This document shows positions 7,956-14,078 of a stretch of 21,636 nt of DNA, piece by piece; position 1 is the stretch's first letter; each line of letters begins with the position of its first letter. The notes under the pieces are model-generated. The model did not search any database. It had not been told where the DNA came from and saw nothing but the letters and a program-made list of their open reading frames with translations. This DNA comes from CAZOEL01 sp964578835. Its GTDB lineage: Bacteria > Desulfobacterota > Syntrophobacteria > Syntrophobacterales > Syntrophobacteraceae. The position numbers and the translations under genes are program-made. The stretch lies in NCBI GenBank assembly GCA_964578835.1, contig CAZOEL010000099.1, forward strand, positions 1 through 21,636, in the 5' to 3' direction.

Positions 7956-8416
7956 TGGCGCGCAAGGCAATGTCTGCAGTGGTGCTCATGGCTGACGACG
8001 ATCCGGATGATTGCCTTTTTGTGGGGGATGCTTTTACTGAAACCCGGATGGCGGGGGATTTTCGCTGTGTGGAGAATGGGCTGGAACTGCTTCAATACCT
8101 TCGCAGGGAGGGAAAATATATCGATTCTTCTGTTTCGCCTTGTCCCGATCTGATACTTCTGGACCTGAACATGCCGATTAAAGATGGCAGGCAAGCTTTG
8201 AAGGAAATCAAGGCCCATCCCGCTCTCCGAGTCATACCCGTAGTCGTCCTTTCGACCTCGGAAGAAGAAAGAGACATAGAGAAAAGCTACGAGCTGGGCG
8301 CTTGTTCGTATATCACCAAGCCCGCCGATTTCAATGATCTGATCAGTCTGGTGAGAACCCTCGGTGAGTATTGGTTTGAGCTCGTTCGCCTGCCTCAGCA
8401 ATGGAAAGAGTATTGA
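7955..8416 (+). CDS. Single-domain response regulator (CheY/Rcp-like)
   Basis: This 153-aa receiver has no output domain. The acidic pocket is MADDDPDD near residues 13-18, the phosphoacceptor is D70 in LILLDLNMP, the switch residue lies in VVVLSTS, and the conserved lysine is K122 in YITKPADF. The extra loop between the pocket and D70 (RREGKYIDSSVSPCP) and the LNMPIKDGRQALKEIK stretch are typical of the Rcp1-like group that pairs with phytochrome- or PAS-type kinases. GAGGGAGG supports the start. As last gene of the Kai operon it should receive phosphate from one or both histidines of the tandem kinase; its downstream target is not visible here. Confidence 0.93.
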   Translation: MARKAMSAVVLMADDDPDDCLFVGDAFTETRMAGDFRCVENGLELLQYLRREGKYIDSSVSPCPDLILLDLNMPIKDGRQALKEIKAHPALRVIPVVVLSTSEEERDIEKSYELGACSYITKPADFNDLISLVRTLGEYWFELVRLPQQWKEY

Positions 8417-8632
8417 GGGATACACGGTAGATTTGTTCTTATTCAGAAGAAGTGACCCGTGTACGGGATCTTTTCCCCTGCGCTTGCGCTCCCAAATGCT
8501 TCACATGATAGTCCTGAAAGAGCTGATCCCACCGCAAACGCATCTGGAATAAAGGATTTTGGCTTCGATCCACTATCTTTTCGCCGGCGGCTCGAAGTCC
8601 TCTTCGTCCAGAGCAGCCAAGAGAAAGATCAG

Positions 8633-8666
8633 CCTTTCGACGCCTGCAGCCGGAGGCGTCGAAAGG
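8633..8666. terminator. Hairpin between convergent genes
   Basis: CCTTTCGACGCCT (8633-8645) pairs perfectly with AGGCGTCGAAAGG (8654-8666) over an 8-base loop. It lies between the plus-strand Kai operon and the minus-strand Yip1 gene, where a bidirectional terminator would be expected. No strong U-tract is present on either side. Bases 8417-8632 hold no convincing gene. Confidence 0.5.
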
Positions 8667-8678
8667 GCCGGAAGCATT

Positions 8679-9224
8679 TCAACTTGCTGTGAGGGGTACG
8701 CCGGCAACGGAGAATAGAAAAGCAATGATTGCCGTCTGAATCACCCACCCGATGAGGCAAACAGCAAGAGCCCGTAGCTTACTCTGGTAATCGAGCGCTT
8801 GCTTCACTGCGATGATCATAGCCAATAGCATCCAGATGGAGGCTACCAGGATGACTATCTGCGACAGTCCGGGAATTATGGCCAACACGCGGATCAATCC
8901 CGGAGAGCTCGAAAAGCCGATTGTGCGCATCAGTTCGCTGACATCCGCCTTTGTCTGTGGCTCGGGAAGAAGCTTTGTTCCGATGAGAAAAGTCAGATAA
9001 GCCCACACGAACCAACTGGCGAGCGCGCTGATAGCCCCCATGAGCATTCCCGAAATGCCGACTTTTCCGATAAGCCCCAATCCCGCGGCCAGGCTTGACA
9101 GGATTACGACCGTCATGGCTTGCTGCATAGCCCCGGTGTCGGCCTCCACTTCTTCATAAAGGCTTTCATCGAGTCGCACTGCTCGGATGATGCGCTCCTT
9201 GAAATTGTCTCCAAGATCTACCAT
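8679..9224 (-). CDS. Yip1-family membrane protein
   Basis: This 181-aa protein has a short cytoplasmic N-terminus (RIIRAVRLDESLYEEVEAD) typical of bacterial Yip1-domain proteins (PF04893), followed by about five hydrophobic segments: MTVVILSSLAAGLGLI, ISGMLMGAISALASWFVWAY, a PGLIRVLAIIPGLSQIVIL segment, a W-M-L-L-A-M-I-I segment and a C-terminal LIGWVIQTAIIAFLF. The GTKLLPEPQTKADVSELMRTIGFSSSPG loop is characteristic. GGAGGGAG precedes the ATG. Function of bacterial members is unknown. It stands alone, convergent with the Kai operon. Confidence 0.8.
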   Translation of the reverse strand: MVDLGDNFKERIIRAVRLDESLYEEVEADTGAMQQAMTVVILSSLAAGLGLIGKVGISGMLMGAISALASWFVWAYLTFLIGTKLLPEPQTKADVSELMRTIGFSSSPGLIRVLAIIPGLSQIVILVASIWMLLAMIIAVKQALDYQSKLRALAVCLIGWVIQTAIIAFLFSVAGVPLTAS

Positions 9225-9262
9225 TTTCTCCCTCCTCAGTTGAAGTTTGGATCACAAGTTTT

Positions 9263-9564
9263 GTTGGCGCGCTTAAGGGTTGGGGGATACGCCACCCGAT
9301 CATGCTGAGGTATCGAAGGGCCGCCACCCGATCATGCTTCGATACCTCAGCACGATCGGGTGGCGGCCCTTCGATACCTCTCAAGAAACAGCTTTTGTGG
9401 ATATGTAAAATCAATGACTTATGCTGCATTCCGAAGCCATCGAAAAGAGGCCAAACAGCTCCGATGGACTTCCAGCTGTTTCTTATCGAACACCTTGCCA
9501 CGCCGAAAGCGGGGCTTACTTCGCTCAGGGCGAACGGGACACCCCAACCCTTATGCGCGCCAAC
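9263..9564. mobile_element. 302-bp MITE-like element with 8-bp target duplication
   Basis: The terminal inverted repeats are 23 bases long (9263-9285 and 9542-9564), starting GTTGGCGCGC and ending AAGGGTTGGGG, with one mismatch. They are flanked by exact 8-bp direct repeats CAAGTTTT (9255-9262 and 9565-9572), the footprint of a transposition event. Inside is a long perfect palindrome and a short AAACAGCT/AGCTGTTT hairpin, but no protein gene. It must have been moved by a transposase elsewhere. Eight-base duplications occur in several IS families, so none is assigned. Confidence 0.85.
9308..9379. repeat. 26-bp perfect inverted repeat inside the MITE
   Basis: The arms 9308-9333 and 9354-9379 are perfect complements (beginning AGGTATCGAAGGGCCGCC) around a 20-base spacer. 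The spacer itself contains a second copy of part of the arm (CTTCGATACCTCAGC), which can pair with the left arm's GCTGAGGTATCGAAG at 9304-9318. Two competing foldings are therefore possible. Confidence 0.8.
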
Positions 9565-9645
9565 CAAGTTTTTACTGATTATCTACTTAAGAAGGGCTCT
9601 TGCGATTGTCTACGGGTTGGAGAGGATCTATTGAGATGAACTTAG

Positions 9646-9809
9646 GCAGCTAACAACAAATAACCTACCAAAATTGGTTCAGAACCACCCACCGTCATTC
9701 CGGCAGTCTTCAAGCCGGAATCCCGTTTTTTCGCGGGGCTGGATTCCGGCCAAAACCATGCCGGAATGACAGAACCCCTCTTCCTGGTAGGTTATTTGTT
9801 GTGAGTTGC
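9646..9809. mobile_element. 164-bp MITE-like element with CTTAG target duplication
   Basis: The 25-base terminal inverted repeats (9646-9670 and 9785-9809), sharing ACAACAAATAACCTACCA, match at 23 of 25 positions. Both are flanked by CTTAG in direct orientation (9641-9645 and 9810-9814). The interior carries two GTCATTCCGGC-type palindromes (TTCCGGC/GCCGGAA) that also pair with each other, a common intergenic repeat type. No coding content. It lies 73 bases from the previous element, so this spot has received two separate insertions. Confidence 0.8.
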
Positions 9810-9895
9810 CTTAGCGCTGGCTCGGTCTTTGAGTGCGACTGCAATTTAGGCTGAATCCGAATTGGCGGGAATGATGGATGAGGCGCAACGCTCCC

Positions 9896-9938
9896 AAAAG
9901 CATGCGGGCTCGAAAGTCTCTTGCTTCTGCCCGCATGC
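9896..9938 (-). terminator. Rho-independent terminator of the YeiH-type exporter gene
   Basis: On the minus strand, GCATGCGGGC (9938-9929) pairs with GCCCGCATGC (9909-9900) and is followed by TTTTGGG. It starts 26 bases beyond the stop codon of the exporter gene. Confidence 0.7.
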
Positions 9939-9963
9939 GGTTCGAAGGCTGGATATAGTGATC

Positions 9964-11283
9964 TTACTTCACCGTGAATGCGTCGGCCCCTATGAGCATG
10001 ACTGCCGCCGCCGCCAGGATCGCCTTCATCGTTGCTGCAATGAAGCCGATTGCGAAGGCCTTGCCGCCCGCTTTTCTGAGATCGCCGAAGGCGATGTTGA
10101 GCCCGACACCGGCAAATCCGATAGCAAAGAATACCTTGAGGATATCCTTACCCAATATATTCCTCTGTTCTTCAGTGAAGAATCCCATTTCGTTCAAAGT
10201 GACCATCACAAAGAAGCCGAGTATGAAGATCGGAAACTTCTCTTTGATCACTTGAAGCGCATTGAGTCGTTCTGGTCCTCTCACGCATCCACGAGTGGGC
10301 TTGATCACATAGAAGTAAATCGCCCAGAGCACGATCAGAGGAATGAAGCCCACTCTGACTATGTTGATGATGTTTGCTGTGAGAAGGGAATTGTGGCCAT
10401 ACCAGGTTGCAGCAGCAACCAGTTGCGCGGTGTTGAGTATCGCCGTGCCCACCCACGCTCCGAAAACCGGCTCGCTCATTCCCAAGGCCTTGCCGATATA
10501 TGGAAAGGTGAAGAGAGCGATGGTGCCGAAGAGCAGTATGGTTCCGATGGCGTAGAAGAAGTCCCGCGGTTTTGCGTTAACCACGGGCGCCACCGCGACG
10601 GCGGCGGAAACTCCGCAGACGCCTGCCCCAGCCGCCATAACGCCCGCCAGGCCGTCATCGACCTTGCCTTTACGCCCCCATATGGAAATGAGGATAGCCG
10701 TTCCCAGCACAAAGGCCACGACAAGCAGCAACCCGATCACTCCCACCCTCAGAACGTCCGACCAGAGATAGTAGGCTCCGAGGATTACAATGCCGGGCTT
10801 GATTATGGGGCGCGCTGCCGCCGTTCCCGCCTGAAAAATCTCAGGAACGCCTACGGTGTTCCTGATCAGCATGCCAAGGAGAAGCAGCAGCGCCACATAG
10901 GTCATCTGTATCTGAACCATCAACGACCCAAACTTCAATCTGGTGGGAATGTTGCGCGAGCCCGTCACGGTCTGGAAAAGATCATTGGAGAGCATGTGGC
11001 CCATGCTGGGCTTTTGCCGTTCCAATCCTTGCTCATATTTCGCAAGCGCTGCAGTGTATTTGTCTCTCTTTGCCTGGACGTATTCCTGATAATCCGGCAA
11101 AGTCCTTCCGTCCTTCGCCGATTGGAGAATCATCCAGGCTTCCTTGTAATCCTTTTGGTATCTATGAATCGTTTCATCCCATTGCAAAGCAACCCAGCCC
11201 AGGAGAATACACAGGAGCAATCCAGGAAGCATTCTCGGCAGGCTTCTCAAACTATAGTCAACGCCTATTCCGCCGCCGGCCAT
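9964..11283 (-). CDS. YeiH/UPF0324 family putative sulfate (sulfur oxyanion) exporter
   Basis: This 439-aa integral membrane protein has about ten spans. The family core is clear: GLAGVMAAGAGVCGVSAAVA, then VNAKPRDFFYAIGTILLFG, ALFTFPYIGKALGM and FGAWVGTAILNTAQLVAAA. An unusual feature is a hydrophilic insert of about 80 residues between the first span (MLPGLLLCILLGW) and the second (VALLLLLGMLIRN), rich in Lys/Tyr/Gln and probably helical. AAGGAGG five bases before the ATG supports the start. Family members are annotated as putative sulfate exporters without firm biochemical proof. It forms an operon with the 59-aa membrane protein 24 bases upstream and ends at a clear terminator. Confidence 0.88.
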   Translation of the reverse strand: MAGGGIGVDYSLRSLPRMLPGLLLCILLGWVALQWDETIHRYQKDYKEAWMILQSAKDGRTLPDYQEYVQAKRDKYTAALAKYEQGLERQKPSMGHMLSNDLFQTVTGSRNIPTRLKFGSLMVQIQMTYVALLLLLGMLIRNTVGVPEIFQAGTAAARPIIKPGIVILGAYYLWSDVLRVGVIGLLLVVAFVLGTAILISIWGRKGKVDDGLAGVMAAGAGVCGVSAAVAVAPVVNAKPRDFFYAIGTILLFGTIALFTFPYIGKALGMSEPVFGAWVGTAILNTAQLVAAATWYGHNSLLTANIINIVRVGFIPLIVLWAIYFYVIKPTRGCVRGPERLNALQVIKEKFPIFILGFFVMVTLNEMGFFTEEQRNILGKDILKVFFAIGFAGVGLNIAFGDLRKAGGKAFAIGFIAATMKAILAAAAVMLIGADAFTVK

Positions 11284-11307
11284 ATGAACCTCCTTTGCGA
11301 GCAGAAG

Positions 11308-11487
11308 TTAAGTGATTTTGAAGAACAAGGAGCTGAAAAAGCCCGCATCGATGATCCCGCTCCAAACCAGGACGACCGTTATGGCTGCAAGAACAAGCAC
11401 CACGATATCCTCTCGTCGTTCAGCGCTGAAGGTCTTGCAGGCGCGATCTTCCCATTCGCTTCGGTTTTTGTTTATATTGTCAGCCAT
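11308..11487 (-). CDS. Single-span small membrane protein beside the YeiH-type exporter
   Basis: This 59-aa protein has a charged N-terminus (NINKNRSEWEDRACKTFSAERRED) and one hydrophobic span (IVVLVLAAITVVLVWSGII), then a short FFSSLFFKIT tail. The start at 11487 was chosen because GAGGAG sits about six bases upstream; a longer in-frame start at 11505 has no ribosome binding site. It is 24 bases upstream of the exporter gene and in the same direction. A small accessory subunit of the exporter is the obvious guess, but no known family was recognised. Confidence 0.7.
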   Translation of the reverse strand: MADNINKNRSEWEDRACKTFSAERREDIVVLVLAAITVVLVWSGIIDAGFFSSLFFKIT

Positions 11488-11801
11488 TTGCATCTCCTCT
11501 GCCATCTATCGGTTTTGAATTACGCAATAACGGTTTTCTGGAAATGGTCGAAAACTTCAGTTCGAGTGCTTGAGCTGCGAGAAGCCGATCCAGAAACCCT
11601 ATTGTTAATATTTTAACCAGTCTTGAGAGAATGAGATAGTAGCTGAGAATAAAGCCCCGGAAACGGCTCAGTCTGAAGAATAAAACCGTGAGGCGGAGAC
11701 GATCGAGAAGGTATAGTCGTTGGTAATAATAGAGGTATGAGTGGAAAGGGCTGAGAGAGGAGGGGGCAGAGCCTTGAACGCTCCACCCCCCTGGAGTCTT
11801 G
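11488..11801. other. Intergenic region, no gene seen
   Basis: This stretch holds the leader of the small-protein/exporter operon and the 3' region of the Usp gene. An AT-rich patch near 11600-11620 could hold a promoter, but no good -35/-10 pair was found. A long plus-strand frame crossing this region is antisense to the exporter and has no coding character. Confidence 0.4.
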
Positions 11802-12770
11802 TCAGTTCACTACCCAAACCGTTTGGTCCTTAGCGAGCTGAACCACTTTATTGCTGACTCGTCCGATCAGGAATTCCTGAATTTTAGATAAGCCTCTTCT
11901 GCCGACGACTATCGTACTGTAGCCTCCTTGCTCGGCTTCATCCATGATGGCTCCAGCCCGACTCCCGACGCCTTTGGAGATTTTGATCTTCACCATGTTT
12001 GGGTCGATTCCGGATTCAACCATCCTGGATTTAGCCGCCTCCAGCAGGGGCTCTATCTCTTTTGCCGTCTGCTCGAGCTCCTTTTCGGTTCTCTCGATCC
12101 ACTCTCGTTCATAGGCCAGGGCGAACGCCTCTCCGAATCCCTGGAGGAATGTGTCTACTCCACGGACCGCATGGAAGAGAGTGACTTCGCATGGAGGCGA
12201 ATCTTTCAGGATCTCCGAGACGTGAGCGACCGCCTGCATGGCTCCTTCGGATGCGTCCACGGAGAGCAGCAATTTCCCCGAATAGGGTTTCGAGCCTACG
12301 ATCCACATGGGCGCATGAACCAATTTGCCGATGAGCTTATCCGCTATGCTGCCCAAAACGAGGTCCTTCAACTGGCTCAGACCCTTACGTCCCAAAACGA
12401 CCGCGTCGTAACCGTTGCGTGATTCGCTGATAATATCGCGGGCGATGCCTTCTTTCCTGTCCTGAATCTTGACTGTCAAAGAATCCTGAGGCAGCCCCGC
12501 GCTCAGTAAGATCTGGCGGGCTTCATCCATGAAAAGCTCGAGCATCTTCTCCTGCTGTCTTTCCCACTCGCTCACGTTGGCGATTCGGTAGTGGTAGGCG
12601 GGCTCTTTTTCCAGGTCCCAAAAAGACTCGGGAACTCGCGTAATAACGTGAAAAAGAACTATCTCGGCTTGCTGTAAAGAAAGTATCTTGCTCGCATATC
12701 GCACGGCGTCGAGCGCCCGCTGCGATCCATCAACGGAAATGAGTATCTTCTTCGGTTTTGACTTGTCCAT
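11802..12770 (-). CDS. Tandem-domain universal stress protein
   Basis: This 322-aa protein has two UspA domains. Each begins with a strand and Asp loop (KKILISVDGSQRALDA near 8-23; KLLLSVDASEGAMQA near 165-180). The first has the full ATP-binding motif G-2x-G-9x-G-S (GRKGLSQLKDLVLGS). In the second the last position is Arg (GRRGLSKIQEFLIGR), so nucleotide binding there may be altered. A long helical insert (REWIERTEKELEQTAKEIEP) sits in the second domain. GGGAGAAG precedes the ATG, and the gene starts 15 bases after the kinase gene, so it is probably the last gene of the receiver/PEP-like/kinase operon. Usp proteins are cytoplasmic stress and survival factors. Confidence 0.92.
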   Translation of the reverse strand: MDKSKPKKILISVDGSQRALDAVRYASKILSLQQAEIVLFHVITRVPESFWDLEKEPAYHYRIANVSEWERQQEKMLELFMDEARQILLSAGLPQDSLTVKIQDRKEGIARDIISESRNGYDAVVLGRKGLSQLKDLVLGSIADKLIGKLVHAPMWIVGSKPYSGKLLLSVDASEGAMQAVAHVSEILKDSPPCEVTLFHAVRGVDTFLQGFGEAFALAYEREWIERTEKELEQTAKEIEPLLEAAKSRMVESGIDPNMVKIKISKGVGSRAGAIMDEAEQGGYSTIVVGRRGLSKIQEFLIGRVSNKVVQLAKDQTVWVVN

Positions 12771-12785
12771 ATCTTCTCCCTGGAT

Positions 12786-14078
12786 CTACGATTTCGTCTC
12801 GGAGCTGTTTGCCGGATGTTTCGGAATAGCGATGCAAAAGGTCGTCCCGATCCCGGAGGGCGCATCCAGCCATACCCTGCCCCCATGCCTTTCGGCGATT
12901 TCCTTGACCGTAGCCAGACCGAGGCCGGTTCCTTCAATCCCCGCAGATGTCTTCTGGCGATGAAAGAGCTGGAAGAGTCTTTCGCATTCTTCAGCTTTCA
13001 AAGATGCCCCATCGTCATAGACGCTGATGATATGGAAGTCCGGGTCGTTTTTGTACTCTATTCTGACTTCCGTAAGTCCCTGCCCGCCATATTTTAAGGC
13101 GTTATCCACGAGATTTCTCAGCATGCGGAGCAACGAAAGCTTATCGGCAAAGAGGGTCGGGAGCTCGTCCGGCTCGGTCCATTTTATGGAGCGTTTATTC
13201 AAAGCATCGGAAAACTCGTTTCGGATCGTTTCTGTGATTTCATGAAAGGGCGTCTCCTCGAAAACAAGGCGCGATTCCTTGGCCATGATATATGCGTTGA
13301 TCCGGTCGACGAGCCTTGCCACCTGTTCCGAAGCTTTGAGAATCTGCTCGCAGTAGAGCTTTCCTTTATCATCGAGCTTGTCGAGATAATGCTGATAGAG
13401 CCGGCTGGTAAGGCCATAGATGCCCACGGCGGGGCTCTTGAGGTCATGAGAAATGGAATAGGCAAAGAACTCGATGGCGTCCTTCTGTATTTTGAGCTCT
13501 TTGACCTTGCCGAGCAGGTCTTCATGGAGCTGAGCATTATTGACGGCTACTGCAATCTGGTTCCCGAGAGCGACTAGGAGGTCGATTTCGCTTTCCTTGA
13601 AGCTGCTCGAGCCTTTTGTGGCGAGATTCATGACTCCTATCAGATTGTCCGCGGCAATGAGCGGTACGCAGATGATGATCTTGAACCCCTTGCTTGCAAG
13701 CAAAGCCGCCCTTTCCTCGTCTTCCAGCTGAGCGACGTACTGGGCGATGAAAGATCTTGTCCTGGCCGCCTTGCCGGTAAATCCTTCGGATATTCTGACT
13801 TTCTCCAGACCCTGAGCTTCCATGCCCTGATGGGCGACAAGATTCAGGTATTGAGAGCTTTCATCCATCAAGTAGATTCTGCCGGCGCTAAAAGCGAAGG
13901 ATTCGATGATTCTTGCTAGAGCGCCCCGGAGCATTTCCTCAAGCTCCAGGGACGCGGAGAGGAAATTGCTCATGTCGAGGATAATAGAGAGCGCTTTATT
14001 CCGCTTTTTTATCTGAGACTCGATGAACCTGACGGATATGTAATTCTTGTCTATGAGCATAGGGGTTATTCTTGGCAC
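12786..14078 (-). CDS. GAF-domain sensor histidine kinase
   Basis: This 430-aa cytoplasmic kinase has a GAF domain at about 45-185 (EEMLRGALARIIESF to LVALGNQIAVAVNNAQL), an H-box FAYSISHDLKSPAVGI with H211, an N-box LVDNALKYG, and a G2 box GTGLGLATVKEIAERHGG. The D-box region reads VYDDGASL instead of the usual DNGxG, losing the second glycine. The start is a GTG at 14078 overlapping the upstream gene by 13 bases; an ATG at 14060 is an alternative, and neither has a strong ribosome binding site, consistent with translational coupling. It lies between the PEP-synthase-like gene and the tandem Usp. Its partners are probably one or both receivers at 16759-17199 and 17492-17929. Confidence 0.9.
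   Translation of the reverse strand: MPRITPMLIDKNYISVRFIESQIKKRNKALSIILDMSNFLSASLELEEMLRGALARIIESFAFSAGRIYLMDESSQYLNLVAHQGMEAQGLEKVRISEGFTGKAARTRSFIAQYVAQLEDEERAALLASKGFKIIICVPLIAADNLIGVMNLATKGSSSFKESEIDLLVALGNQIAVAVNNAQLHEDLLGKVKELKIQKDAIEFFAYSISHDLKSPAVGIYGLTSRLYQHYLDKLDDKGKLYCEQILKASEQVARLVDRINAYIMAKESRLVFEETPFHEITETIRNEFSDALNKRSIKWTEPDELPTLFADKLSLLRMLRNLVDNALKYGGQGLTEVRIEYKNDPDFHIISVYDDGASLKAEECERLFQLFHRQKTSAGIEGTGLGLATVKEIAERHGGRVWLDAPSGIGTTFCIAIPKHPANSSETKS

Noticed and set aside
9302..9639. Several overlapping plus-strand frames of 70-110 codons
   Set aside because: They lie within the palindromic 302-bp mobile element and its flank, and arise from the inverted repeats rather than a coding gene.
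9862..11616. Long plus-strand open frame of 584 codons
   Set aside because: It is antisense to the clear YeiH-type exporter and its small partner; its translation is His/Arg/Ser-rich without any recognisable domain, and it has no ribosome binding site.
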